DNA of 64,000 nucleotides from Diploscapter coronatus (taxonomy: Eukaryota > Nematoda > Chromadorea > Rhabditida > Rhabditidae), in the NCBI GenBank assembly GCA_964036155.1, contig OZ038423.1, positions 58,853,249 through 58,917,248 of the forward strand. Reading direction: 5' to 3'. The notes beneath the pieces were generated by a model, which did not search any database, was not told the origin of the DNA, and saw only the letters and a list, made by a program, of their open reading frames with translations. The position numbers and the translations under genes are program-made. Of the stretch, positions 16,119-28,596 are shown in pieces. How positions within the stretch are numbered: position 1 is the first letter of the stretch; each line of letters begins with the position of its first letter.

Positions 16119-18532
16119 ATGGCAGAACAGACCAAGGCAGAGAGAAAGTAGAGTCGCGAAAGCTATGGAGAACTTGTCTCGAATTCACGATTGTTCAATT
16201 GCAGAGATCGTCCCGAAGTGGCCGTTGTAGTGCTGGGCGACATCGCAAGGAGTCCGCGCATCAGCTACCAGGCACATTCCATCGCTAGCGAACTCGACTA
16301 CGACGTCAAGCTGTTCGGCTATTTGGACACTTCTCCTAGCGAGATGCTTGTCAAGGATCCCAGGATCAAGTAAGAGTTTTCAAAAATTCCCAAAAAAAAA
16401 CCATTTGCCCATTGCAGAATCGTCCCCATTTTGCCTCCCCCTGACTGTCTCGCTAAACTGCCCGAATCTCTGCAGATGTTCTTCAAGTTCATCTGGACAT
16501 TTGTCGTTCTCTTCCACGCTCTTTTCTTCAAGTAAGTGATTTTTGAGAGAATAGGCGATAATTGTATTCGTTGGTTCAGAACGAGTTGGTTGCATCTACA
16601 TTCAATTTTGATGCAAAATCCACCTGCGATCCCAACCATGATTTCCTGCTTTTTGGTGTGCAGAATAAAGAAGGCTCGATTCTGCATCGATTGGCACAAC
16701 TATATGTACTCTGTTCTCAAGGACAAATACAGTAATATAAGATTGCGTGCAAAATAAAATTTATTGAGAGATATTCAGAAATCGCTCATCTGGACTTGCC
16801 GCGAGTGGAGGACACAGTTGCAAGCGAGCAGAGGGAAGGGCAGAGCGGTTCCAAGAGAGCCTCTGCCGTATGCATTTGCCTGTTTCTTTCGACCCCCTGT
16901 AGTTCCCACTCTCGTTCTTTCCTTTCCATTCTATTTTTCAAAAAAGTGGGAATTGCAGTGAGCCATTTCTCTTAAATCCATACATTGCTTTAGGATTCTC
17001 GAGTTGTAAGGAGAAGGCGAGTGGTTGGCACAGGACAGAATACAGCTATCGTGGCAGAAATGGTCGAAAAGCCGGTCAGGAAAGAGAAATGGTGTGCCAA
17101 GCGATGGTCTGTTATTTCTCTGTGGTATGTCTTCTAAACCCCCCGAATTGCAGGTACACGATGCTAGTCTACAAACTGGAAGGCTACTTTGGTAGATTGG
17201 CAGATTCGAACTACTGCGTGACTCGCGCAATGAGGGACGATCTGAGGGCTGCCTGGGGAATCGAGGCGAATACCTTCTACGACAGACCGCCTGCATTCCG
17301 ATTCAGGAAAGTCTCTGATCTCGAGAAGCATCGACTCTTCCAGAAATTGGCTGCTTTTGAAAATGGAAAGATGTTTCGCGACAAGAATGGTCTGTTTGAA
17401 GTGACGAAGAGAATCCAATGTGTTCACATAATTCAGGGGATGCAAATTCGACAGCCTTCACAATCTGCTCTGCAAACGAAGATGCAGTGCAATGGAGGAG
17501 TGACAGACCTCTGTTGATTGTGTCTTCAACCAGTTGGACTGCAGACGAGGATTTCGAGATTCTGTTGCAGGCAGTCAACACTTACGACGAGCATGCGCGC
17601 ATTGCCAGAAGCGAGTGAGTCTTTTCACCTTAGATTTGCTATTTTAAGTAAATGGGAACCTGGAAACCACGCTACAGTATAACACATGACACGGGAAATA
17701 GCATAAGCAAGACATCTCTCCTCTCACAAAACATGCTATTTTCCACCTGTCCTGGACAATTCTGTCATGTTTTCTAAATAGCCTAAGAAAATGAATTCTT
17801 CATTGCAGCGATCCAGACATGAGAATTCCTGAATTGGTGCTTGTCATCACTGGCAAAGGTCCCATGAAGGAGTATTACTTGGAACGAATCAAGAAACTCC
17901 AACTTTATAAGGTTGGCTAAATGGTATTCCTCGCCATTCAGAGACGACTGCTCTGCTTTCAGGTGAATGTGATGACTCCTTGGCTCGAGGCAGCTGATTA
18001 CCCAATCATTCTAGCCGCTGCAGACATCGGCGTGTCTCTGCACACGAGCACTTCAGGCCTCGATTTGCCCATGAAGGTGGTCGACATGTTTGGAGCTGGC
18101 ATACCTGTTTTGGCCAAGAGATTCGCCTGCATTGAGGAACTTGTGCAGGTGAGTGGAATGCGCATTCAGTGCAGATGGAAGGGGAATGATTCAGGAGGAT
18201 GTGAATGGTCTTCTATTCGACACCTCAACTGAACTCACTCACATACTCAAAGAATTGGCCATTGGATTCCCTGTCAGGTTAGTTCTATTCGATCTTGCAA
18301 AACGAAGACATTCGTTTGAATGCAGCTGCTCTCAATTGGACAGACTCCAAAAGAATGTCGATCCGGCAACGAGCAATTTCGGTGATTGGGAGCAGAATTG
18401 GAATGCAGTCGTGCGACCTGACTTCGCCAAGCCTCACAATCAACACTTTCACAGAGTCATTGCCAGGTCTGTTCCTCTATTCATCTCTTTTCAACGAAGG
18501 CATTTTTCAGTGAGCCGGAAAAAGAAGAGTAA
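16119..18532 (+). CDS. ALG1: Chitobiosyldiphosphodolichol beta-mannosyltransferase
   Basis: ALG1 adds the first mannose to dolichol-PP-GlcNAc2 on the cytosolic face of the ER (N-glycan precursor assembly). Exons: 16119-16147, 16205-16369, 16418-16531, 16580-16731, an unresolved stretch, 17154-17389, 17437-17614, 17809-17911, 17963-18148, 18195-18277, 18326-18466, 18511-18532. The N-terminal glycosyltransferase-B half has [18 protein letters not shown], a hydrophobic segment ([14 protein letters not shown]), QNPPAIPT and IDWHNYMYS. The C-terminal half has [33 protein letters not shown] and [18 protein letters not shown], all hallmarks of ALG1. Length is close to the usual 450 or so residues. 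The join between 16731 and 17154 is not settled because candidate exons there do not agree in phase. The ORF is the second cistron behind the ASDURF-like ORF, and an AATAAA lies near 18706. Confidence 0.9.
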
Positions 18533-19877
18533 CCTGTGTGCAATCTTCCAAACTCACATTCCATCAAATAGCTTTATCAATTCATTTGCAAATTTGCATA
18601 TTCGGGGATATTCTTGTGACCTTGTTATTTGCAGTCTAATCACTTTGTCTAGCTATTTATTTTATTGCTGAGCTTTCATGGGTTTTTTCACGAAATTTTT
18701 TATCAAATAAAAAGTTTTAAAGAAATTTCGAAATGTTTTAGTTGATAGCTTTAGTCGTGTTGCATTCACACGCGCTTTGTCGTATCTTTGCACTTTTTGT
18801 TGTAATTTCACTGGTTACTTTGCATGAGTTTATCAGTAGCCGGGCAATGTCTGCCAGTCTGCAGTATGTGCAGTACTTTGGTTTGCCTTTTCCCTGCCCC
18901 CTGCTTGCATTTCCTGCAGCCTCCCTCTCTTCTTTTCCCCTCTTATTGTGTGATTGTCTCTCGCTGCTCCTTCCCTCTTTCATCTCGATGCCCGCAGTTT
19001 TGCTGTTGCACTGCTGGGCTGGTGAATAGGCGAGAGACTATGGCACAAGGAGAGGTCGCAGGCGAACAGCAAAACGAGGAATGGAAGGGGAAAGAAGAGG
19101 AAGAAGAAGGAAAGGGAAGACAGAAGACAGAGGACAGATTGGAGAGGAGGAGGAATGGAGATGGAGAAGGCCAGTGCAGGCAGCAGGCAGTGCAATTGCA
19201 GACAGAGGCCGGGCAGGCAGGCTGTGCAGACCCACAACACAACCAACACAGGCAGCAGACCGCCTAGCGAAACACGCCACGCACCTTTCCCACTTTCCAC
19301 TTTTCGATAACATTCACTTCTATTCTCCTGTCTGTGCCTTGGCCTGTGCCCTGTTGACTGCCTGACTGAATTGAATGGGTCTGAGTTGGGGCAGGGAAAG
19401 GGGATGACTCTGATTGCTTGCTGATTGAGAACGCGTTCATATTTTTTGATCAGATTTGGGATTTTTTTTTTTAAATTTGAACACCTCAGCTCAGCTCAAT
19501 TCTCTCCACCCCAACCACCGCACCGTAGTTTCAGTCGAAAAGTCCCAATTCTGTCTTTGACATCGTATCAATGCCAAGCGATTTTACGTGTAAATTCATG
19601 GCATTGATATCAAGCGCGCCAAAAATTCACACGTAAAATCGCTTGACATTGACACGATAGCAAAAGTATGAGCGCACTCTGAAACATTGAGTGCAGAGTT
19701 GGGAATCTGCAATCAGTCGGTCAGAGGCAACAGGGATATTCTTTTTCTTCTCCCCAAACCCCACGACCCGTTCAATTCATTTCGATTTCTTTCGATTTAT
19801 TCTGAATTCATTTCACAAATTTCAGATTTGGAGACATCAAATCGTGAAGTGAAGGCAGATTGGCAGAGACAGAGGGA
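18533..19877. other. Intergenic region with GA-rich tract and hairpin
   Basis: This is the spacer between ALG1 and the zinc-finger gene. A purine-rich tract (about 19040-19170) produces long spurious open frames on both strands. A hairpin occupies 19562-19658. The region ends with a tttcag at 19825, about 50 nt before the zinc-finger start codon. No exon is supported. Confidence 0.5.
19562..19658. repeat. Hairpin, 35-bp imperfect arms
   Basis: Arm 19562-19596 (ATCGTATCAATGCCAAGCGA...) is the imperfect reverse complement of arm 19624-19658 (...TCGCTTGACATTGACACGAT), with a 27-nt loop. An 18-nt piece, CAATGCCAAGCGATTTTA, recurs in the SDD intron copies near 35109 and 48566, suggesting a dispersed family. 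Confidence 0.65.
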
Positions 19878-22800
19878 ATGGCAGAGGGAACAAGCGCGAT
19901 CAAGTGCTTGCTCTGCACGGACGAGGCTGAGCTGCTAGATGCAAAGTCAAATAAGCAGAAGGAATTGAAGGTATCATTCTTCAAATTCATAAGGAATTCT
20001 CGGCTTGCCTTTGTTAAAAACTTATTTAAACGTCGCTACATGATTTTTCTGTTATGATCGGTTGAATAGTCGTTCAATCACAAATTTGGAGGCAGAAAAG
20101 TAGTCATTAATTCGAAACAACACGGGACTCAAACTAAACTCCTGGAAAAAAGTACAGGAACGGTTGCGTTTTTGGAGCCACCAATCCACTATACCTAAAC
20201 CAACCGGACTGAAAATTTTCCTTAACTAAGGAAAAGGGACAAGAGTGAAGAGTTAGGGGAAAAAATCGTAAATCTGGGAATAGGCGACCTATCAGGAAAC
20301 TGATTGCATCATTAGCGGAATCCCAAAATATAATAATGATTTGCAGTGAAAAAGTTCCAAAGAAAGTATATTGGTTAGGGACTTCATATAAACAAGTATA
20401 TAAGGATCTTTCAACACGCTCTTTCATAATACAATAATCCCGCTTCATGGAGTTCTTGCCATCGCAGCAGAACCGCCACTTTTATGCCGCTCTTATACTT
20501 TTCCAGGAGTTTACTTCTGCAACCTCCATTCCATTCATCCATCTTAGAAAATCAGCCGCCACTTATATAAATAGGCTAGGGGGTAGGAGGACTGTGGGAT
20601 AGGCATGAGTGTTCCAAACAACCGACTTAAGAATTCTGTGAAAATAGATATTGTTCATCTATCACAATTGATTCTTTCTTTCATCTCTAGAATTCCACTC
20701 ATTTCACTAATTCTTCTACTCGAATTCACTTATTCCTTTGCAGAACACCGACATCGATGCCACCAAATTGATTGAAGATGACACAGGTCAGGTCACAACA
20801 AATGGCAGCGAGAACAGCAAGGGAAGCAGCAACGATGAGAAGACATTTGACGATCAGGAAGAATTGAGGTCAGATATTCCTACAGGAATCTTTCACCAAG
20901 TTCTTAGAGATAAGTATTGAAAAATGTCTGAAAGTAAATTTTAAAATCCTAAGAAAAATAGTTCTTCTAAACGTTCTCCAGACATTGTTTATCTTTTACA
21001 GGAAAAAAGTTTCAATGAATTTCTGACAAAAAAATATTCAAGTCTCTTCCTCTGACAATGAGCAACAAAATAAGCATTGATGTGGTTCCAGGCAGCATTT
21101 GATCGCCATCCATGCAGTCGCTGTCTCCACTGCTTTCCTCTATCCGAACATTGGAGACGAGAAACATCTCTGGCTGATGAATTGTGTGCAGTACGGAGGG
21201 CAGACCACTGCAACTGAGATGGAAGGAATGGTTGTGGACGAACAGACTGGAGAGCTCAGGCTCAGGGAGGAAAGTGAAGATAGAGGCAGACAGTCAGACA
21301 GCAGAGGCAGTGCTTTAGATGAGACGATGTTCGCCGACAGAGGAGAGGTTAGTCGAATGATTGTGCGTGCGGAAAGGAGAAATAATAATTTAGGACACGA
21401 ATGAAAACGAGGGCAGCGATTCTGTGCCTGTGGGAGACATAGACTTCTCGCAGCTGCTCAGTGCATTCCTCAGCTCAGCTACAAACGATCAATCCATCAG
21501 CAACAATGCAAACGGCAATGGCAGTGTGAATGCAGACAAGAAGCGCAAACTGGATGACTTGCTCAATGAGCAGATTGCACACAGCAAACTGCCCAAGATG
21601 GATTTCGACCTGTTTGTGGTGAGGGAGGAGGAAATGAATGAGGATGATTGATGATGAATTGCAGACCGGGGATGCAGAAGGGCAGATTGGGGCTGAATCG
21701 ACAGGCATTGGCTCGTCCAGAAATGGCGATGTGGTCTGCAAGGCAAGGAATAAAGTTACTTGTTCGGTAAGGAATTCATTGAGTGCGTTGAATGATTCTT
21801 GACGAATGGGTTGTTTGCAGCTGTGCGGAATCAGCGTGTCGAACACAGCCAGACAAAGACATGTCTACATCTGCCACGTGAAGAAGTCTGACATGTACAA
21901 GTGAGTAGAGGAATGAGCACTACGGTGCAGAGACATCGAACCATTGCGATTGCAGATGCCCCAAATGCGACTACAGGAACTCGAATTCGATTTGGGAGAC
22001 TCGCAAGCACTGCATTGCACAGCATGGACAGGGCATCGAGCCTATTTCCAACGAGGAGAAATACAAGAACCTCATCGTGGTAGGGCAATTTAGTGCATCT
22101 CGTTAGGAAATCTCAGAGGAATAACCCAATTGCAGCACTTCAATCGCGCGTGCTTCCCCACGTGGGTGCAGAAGAGACCGACTTCTTGGGCTACACAGTA
22201 CAAGGAGGTCGAACCGACTGCTTCAACCCCACACAAAGCTGCCACTACTGGGGCAAGTGCCACTCAGTCCAATCAGGACGAGGAATCGGGGGCTTCCAGT
22301 GAACATGGCACTGACGATATCACCAATTTGATTAGGGTATGTTTCGAGAACGTAAATGCTCAAATTTTAACATGCAAAAATCCAAATTTTCATTGACGAA
22401 ACACCGCAAAATTTACTCGGGTAATTATCGAGTTACTTGGAGTTAGTTAGACTGAACCAAGTTGAATTTTCTTTTTTATTAAAATATTGAAAGTGCTAAA
22501 CAAAATATTTTTGCTGGCTCCCAATACCGCCAACATCAAGTTTGAAATAGCACTTGCGTTCTCTAGGCATGTTTCTGCTTTGATCCATTTCATGCAGAGG
22601 CAGAGACTGCTTTGCAGGATGCGATTTTCAACGTGCCAAGAGGCAACGAATCGAGGGACGAGAATCTGAGTGGCACATCTTCGCCCTGTCTGGCGACTGG
22701 AGATGCAGCTACGAGTGGAGACAGAATCTGCCATTTGTGCGGAGAGGAATCCAGGTGAATAAAGCTAATTGATAAAACTATACTTGCATACTTGAAAGTG

Positions 22801-25800
22801 GCGTCACTTGCGGAAAATTATGCCAGCTTATTAGGGGTAGGGGTGACTTTGATCTCAAAAGGCTTCTTGTAAAAGCCGCATACCTACAAAGTTCGAATAA
22901 GAAGGGATAAGGCCAAGTAGAGGAATATCGTTCTTTGATGGATCTTCAGAGTGCACTCTGAACATTTTGAGACCGAACATTACCTGTTTTCTCTACCCTT
23001 AACCCTCCGTAACAATGTATAAGGCTTCCTCCGGTATCTAATGACTATCAACTTTCAGATACCCAGGCAGACACTTGGCACAGAAGCATTTGGGCGGCAA
23101 GAGTCTCTACGAATGCCCCATTTGCATGAACTTCGGGAGCTACGAGGGCAGCACAGTGACCAAGCACATCCACAAGCAACACCCGGATGCGCCCTCGGAC
23201 ACTCAGCCCGTCAACAATCTAGCAAAATATGCCGAGGAAATCAAACAGCTGCAGAGTCGCTGCTTTCCCAATCGACCCATGAAGCTAGTCAAGTCGAACG
23301 ATGTACGACTCAGGGAGAGACATCTCTGCAAGATGTGTGGAAAACAGGTGAACAACGAAATGGCTGATGCAATTTATTGGATAATTGAGCCATTCAGAAG
23401 ATTATGTACATTTGGGGAAAGGGAATCATTTCAACTGCTTGTGTCTGTCTGTCTGTCTGCTTTATGCCAATCTGTAGTTGCGATTCTGCACCCAATCAGG
23501 CAGTCCCAGCAGAATGCCAACAATCGCATTAATTCCTTTGAAGAAGTAATCGATCAGGGTCGGTTCAGGCTCTCTAGCTTCCTTGATCATATTCCTGAAA
23601 GACTCTGTCCGTCTGTCTGCATATTTTTGTCTGTGTGATTGTCTCTTACGTGGATCCACTGTCCTTGTCGCTCTTGAGCAGTTCATCCAGCCAATTTTCC
23701 TGTGGCGTCTCTGCGTCGATGTCCTTCTCCTGCCATTCCACGTCGATTTCCTCTTCCAAATGCAGCACGTCGTCCGACCTCTCGTTTCTCTGCAATTCAT
23801 TTCTGTTTCTTCGATAGAGAAAATCAGGCTGTCTCTTCAAAATGTAGCAGCTTTCGAAGAGATGAATTGTCTGTCTGCCTACCAATTTTCTCCTGGTACC
23901 CCTGATTTTTCTCTTTTTGATGACCTCCTTGCGACGTTCGAGTCTTTCGTTCATCATGGATTCGTTGACAGAAGGCGGTCCCGCAGTTGTCTCATTTGCC
24001 CCCTTCTCTTCTTTCTGCTTCTCCTTCACCTTCTCTGGCTCTCTAGCTGTTCCCATGTCTTCACTTGCTTTGTCCATTTTTGGCTTTGGCATAAAGCAGC
24101 AACAGAGGAAATGATTCTCTTCCTCTCAATGAATGAATCGTCGAGTGCAGAATTCTAATTTGTCTGATTGCAGATCGCCCAAAGTGACCGGCAGCGTCAT
24201 GTTTACCACGTGCATCTGCGCAAGGAGCGACTCTTCGAGTGCCCCGTGGCCAATTGCACTTTCGCATCCAATTATGACATTCACAGGTTTGGCAATAGAC
24301 GGGAAAGAGTGAGAATGCGGTGGAGGAATTGCTGAATTGCAGAGTGAAGTGGCATCTGAAATGGGAGCACAAGGACAGTGAAGCTGTGGAGCCGATTTCC
24401 CACGAAAATGAATACAGAGAAGACATCGACAGACTCAATGAGGAATGCTTCCCAGGTGGGTTGACAGAGTGTGGCAGAGGGATAGAGATGCAGAGATAGG
24501 GAGGGAAGTGAAAACAGGAATGACCGCAGTGATTGCAGACTGGCAGCACAGAAAGAAGTCCTTCTGGTGGCTCGAAGATGAAAACAGCAGGAAGACAGAG
24601 GACGGAGTGAAGATGGACAGACACGAAGAACTGGGAAATGAAGAAGAGGGGGGATATCTGTTTGATGAGAAACTCATTAAGGTGGGTTGAAGAATTAAGT
24701 GAAGAGAGATGAAACTGCACAGTCGCAGATGGATGGAGTGGATGCAGAGGCCGTGAGCAGCGAGAACAACAAGAAGGCCGCTGGAGCCATTCGCCAGCCC
24801 ATGAAACGAGTCAGTGAATGGACCTGTCGAGTGAGTCCGCAAATAGAGAAGAGCAACTCGTCTGGTTGATTGAATGAACTAATGAATTGCAGCTCTGTCT
24901 GAAGGAATTCAAGCCCACCTCGAATTTCCTGAAGCACGTGGCCAAAGACCATCTAGACATTCCTCTCTTCCAGTGCCCCTGCTGCGAGGAGGGGGCTGCA
25001 GACGCGTACGAAGTGAAGGCCCATCTTGTGAAGGCGCACGATCTGCCCGACTTGGACCCACTGTCCAATCTCGAACTCAATGCAGACTACGTGCAAGCCA
25101 AATTCGCTGAATGCTTCCCCTCTAGACAGATGAAGGTAACACGGCCAACACATTCGCAATCCAATGCAATCCACACAATTCCAGCCAGAAGTGTTCAACA
25201 AGACGGACGTGATGGAAGTGGACGAGACTCGAGTGACCTGCCAGGAATGTCTGCAGGAGATGAAGCACGAGGACAGACAAATCCACGTGTATCGTTTCCA
25301 TCTGAAGGAGCCACGCCTCTTCCAGTGCCCTGTCTGCGACTTCTCGCACTATGCGAGTTCGAGTGAAGTCAGGAATCACATCAGGTTTGTTAGAAGCAAG
25401 TTTCTGCCAAAAAACGACGATAATTCAGAATGACGCACAAGGACGTGGCTGACCAAGTGAATCCGAAGTCGAATGTGCTCGAATTCGGAGAGAGAATTGC
25501 AGAATGGAACGAGCGATGCTTCAGCGGATGGATCAACAGGAAACTGCCTGTCAGCATGCTGGAAGATTTCAACAGGTGGGAAGGGGAGAGAAATAGATGA
25601 CAGAAATTAGCAGGGAAGTAATGAGTTGATTACAGATGCCGTCTCTGCAACGAGAATGTGCGGCAAACCAGCAGACACATCGCAGAGGCACATTTGAAGA
25701 TCAGCCTGCATTCCTGTCCACTCTGCTCGTATGGAGGGGCCGAGGCAAGGCTCGTCAAGAGACATCTTAAGTCCATTCATCATGAAAGCGTGAGTCGTTA

Positions 25801-27492
25801 AACTGATATGCACAGATATAGCGGAGAGGGGAAGACAGACGGATAACAATTAACCACTGTCAGAAATTACAAGAAACAAGCCTCAGTCGCACGTTTCGCA
25901 AAGACTTCAAAACGAACTAACATCAATCCATTTCAAAACAATCAATGGCAGACAATAAGACGACGACTTCTCTCTATTTCATTCTCTTTGATAATGATCA
26001 ATTCATTTGCAAAAATTCCCTTGTGTGCAATTTCAATTCAAATTCAAGAATAATTAGCTAATTTCGTATCCAAAATTAGTCTTTATATAAGAAATTAAAC
26101 TTTTTTTACCACAAATTAGCATATACTATCAATGCAAAATCAATCTAATTATTCTACATTGCGCATCTACAACAAATTACCTCTCCAACCATGTATGATA
26201 CATGAGATCCCGACAAACCTATTATAGAGATCTAAGCTTGACAAAATACTAATTGTTTAGATGAAGATTGCATTGCAGGAAATGGAGCCGATCTCGAACG
26301 TGCTGGCTCGACGAGCCGACTTCTCTGCGCTGCATGACAAGTGCTTCCCCGGCAGACCCAAACGACTCTCCTACACGGCTGCTGCCATCGCTGCCGTCGG
26401 TCAGTCACTCAGTCATTCAACTGCATTATTGCAGCCACAAGGGTCTGCAGTTCTCTCACAATAGCGTGCAGTTTCGCAGTTATCTGTCACAAAAAAGAAT
26501 ACCTGTACTTCTCCTCGCACCTTCAAATTATGAGCGCGCTGTTCTCTCCCAACTTTCCTTTCTTCGCGACACCTTTTCATAGATACTTTGGGAAAGAATT
26601 GCATGTGGCAATAGTTTGAGAGTTAGAGAAATGCACCTGCTATTCAAATAGAAGAGAACTGCACGGATCCCATTCACAAATGCAGACAGACAAGTATTCC
26701 ATTCCATTGCAGATACTGCAAAGCAGACCAAGTGCAAAGGCTGTTCGGCAAGCATTCTCAGGAAGAAACGACTGCTGCACATTCTCGAACAGCACATGAA
26801 GATGGTGGCTTACAAGTGAGCTTGAATCAATCCATAAAGATAGACATATTCCCGTCAAAATCAGCAAAAATGGAAGTATCTTTATCTTTTCAATGACTTC
26901 CAAAAATACAAAGCAGTATTAACCAGTGTCTTCCATTATTGGTCATTACCGGGCGGTTAATCTCCCAATATGGGCTGTAACTTTTTCGCTGAGACGGGGA
27001 TCAATCATACAACTATGCAGCCATACGAAACACGAATCCAACTCAACTGGTTTCTTTGTTTCAGATGCTCGGAATGCGACTTCACACACGCTTCTGATGA
27101 CCAGATTGTGGTGGCTCACATCAAAATGAAGCATCCCAACAAGAAAGGGGCAAAGGTGAGCAGAATGACAGAAAAAATGATCAAAAGCGTAATCCACCCT
27201 TTATCATTTCCTTGCAAAACCGTCAACTTTGAAGCCACGCCCACTGTAAAAAGAGTCGATTAGCCAAAAAAGTAATTATATCATAGTGGCCCCCATTCAG
27301 AGACTAGCAAAATGGTGTATGATTCGCTGGAATTGGCCACCTTTTTCATTACGACTTTCCCTAGTAAATGAATTCCAGGTGCTCAACAATCTGGGAATTT
27401 TCGAAGAGGAAGTCCGTGACTCTGCTGCAGTCTACTTTCCCGATTGGCAGATCGAAGACGCTGCCTTCAAGCCATTCCAAGTCCTCTTCTAG
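19878..27492 (+). CDS. Large multi-C2H2 zinc-finger protein with repeated CFP modules
   Basis: About two dozen in-phase exons run from 19878-19970 and 20744-20868 to 26713-26815, 27065-27155 and 27379-27492 (stop TAG). The N-terminal third is acidic and disordered. From 21665 onward the protein is a series of modules: a degenerate Cys2 finger with a conserved RQRHVY-type histidine helix, a second C2H2 finger (for example YECPICMNF...KHIHKQH, LFECPVANC, LFQCPCC, LFQCPVCDF), then a short helix ending in a CFP motif (CFPTWV, CFPNRPMK, CFPDWQ, CFPSRQMK, CFSGW, CFPGRPKR, and finally YFPDWQ). About seven modules are present, several split at the same point by an intron. A nuclear nucleic-acid-binding role is inferred from the fingers only. 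The intron 23348-24173 holds an antisense gene. The start is the first ATG followed by a Cys-pair (CLLC). Confidence 0.8.
20134..20514. mobile_element. MITE-like inverted-repeat element in zinc-finger intron
   Basis: CTAAACTCCTGGAAAAAAGTA at 20134-20154 is inverted at 20496-20514 (TACTTTTCCAGGAGTTTAC). The 380-bp element lies in the long second intron (19971-20743) and has no coding capacity. Confidence 0.6.
22866..23030. mobile_element. Fragment of dispersed element, same family as 61881-62060
   Basis: It begins with TTGTAAAAGCCGCATACCTAC and shares several blocks (TTTTGAGACCGAACAT, CTCTACCC, CCTCYGTA) in the same order with the element inside the PAQR intron at 61881-62060. The left terminus is intact. 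The right inverted terminus is degraded. It lies in the zinc-finger intron 22755-23058. Confidence 0.6.
23462..24077 (-). CDS. Nested antisense gene of unknown function
   Basis: Inside the 826-bp intron of the zinc-finger gene the minus strand can be spliced into one frame. Exon 1 starts MDKASEDMGTAREPEKV (an alternative Met lies 15 nt upstream at 24092) and runs to a GTAGGC donor after TRRKL. Exon 2 has RNERSDDVLHLEEEIDVEW through DKDSGS. Exon 3 ends in a hydrophobic stretch (YFFKGINAIVGILLGLPDW) and a TAA at 23462. The product would be about 160 residues: a highly charged, possibly coiled N-terminus and one C-terminal hydrophobic helix, suggesting a tail-anchored or membrane-associated protein. 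No family is recognised. Agreement of phase across two introns on the opposite strand is the main evidence. Expression is unproven. Confidence 0.5.
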
Positions 27493-28596
27493 ATCACCCT
27501 TCCCCCTTCCACATGCAGAATCATATCATAAGTTTGTTATCAACTATCTTTCTGATCAAGTTTATTGTAAAATTAGTATTAAATTTTATAATATAGATGA
27601 GTTGAACCTTTACTCTGAGCGGGTTTTCAAATGAACTGAGTTTCATTACTAGACATTTTACGAGATCATCTCTTGTTATTGTTGCGCTTAGTCGTTTTTA
27701 TTTTCTGAGGAAAGGGAACGGAATAATCTGCTGGAATTGATTAGATTTAATTGATAGTTGGCAAAAAATTCCCCATTCCCACAAGTATCATATCTTGTAT
27801 CATTATTTTATTTGGCGCTTTTTGGTTTTTTATCTAATGAAAATCATAACATAAAAATGATTTTCTGAATAAAGATGTTTCTTCTTCATATCGTCATGCA
27901 TTAATTAACTTTATATGAACTTCAAACAACATAATTAGAGCGCAACGGATTCGTGAGACCATATTCAGTTTATTATTTTTTGCTCAGGAAGACATTCGAA
28001 TGTAACCAAGACTTGTTATTAAAAAAAACAAATAAAAGTTGATTTTGGACTAATTGAAGAATAAAGAAATATTTTGAGTGGTGTGACATACTGAATATAA
28101 TTAAAGTTGATGAGAAAAATATTTATAAAATCAGTTGTAACTAGAAAAAATATACTTAAAAATAATTATTGTTGCAACCAGCAACTTGATAATTGCTTAT
28201 TATTTATAATTTTATATTTATCAATCGATAATCAATAACTTTAATTTTTACTTTTGGGAAATTGGCAGAACTTTCGATAATCCGATAGTGTCGCTGATGT
28301 TAGTTGATTTTGTGAATACTAATTTGCATTTATGCCCACAAACATTTTGCCTGTCTAGGATTCCTCACATGACAGATTATGTTTCTCTAGCCTATTCACT
28401 ATTTCTCATGAGCCCAGTCCGTATAAATAGGTAGACACAACAACAGGTGGCTGTTATTATTCAGTATGTTACTCTGGTACATCACTATACCAAAAAGCCT
28501 CTCCATTATTTTATAGTTATTTAAACAAATTTTCGATAAACCTATATCTGTTCCACTTGGACACGACAATCATTATCAAATCAAATATGGTTTAGA
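27493..28596. other. AT-rich intergenic region
   Basis: Base composition drops sharply just after the zinc-finger stop codon. No exon is supported. A TATAAATA box is present at 28422-28429 at its right end. Confidence 0.5.
28422..28429 (+). promoter_or_regulatory. TATA box of the small secreted/SDD-type gene
   Basis: TATAAATA occurs in the context GTCCGTATAAATAGGTAGAC. It is 168 nt upstream of the first ATG (28597), which is itself preceded by a tttag acceptor-like site, so a 5' intron or trans-splice is likely between. Confidence 0.45.

Noticed and set aside
24061..24842. Long minus-strand frames over the zinc-finger exons
   Set aside because: The plus strand has well-phased zinc-finger exons here; the minus frames are shadows without signal or motif.
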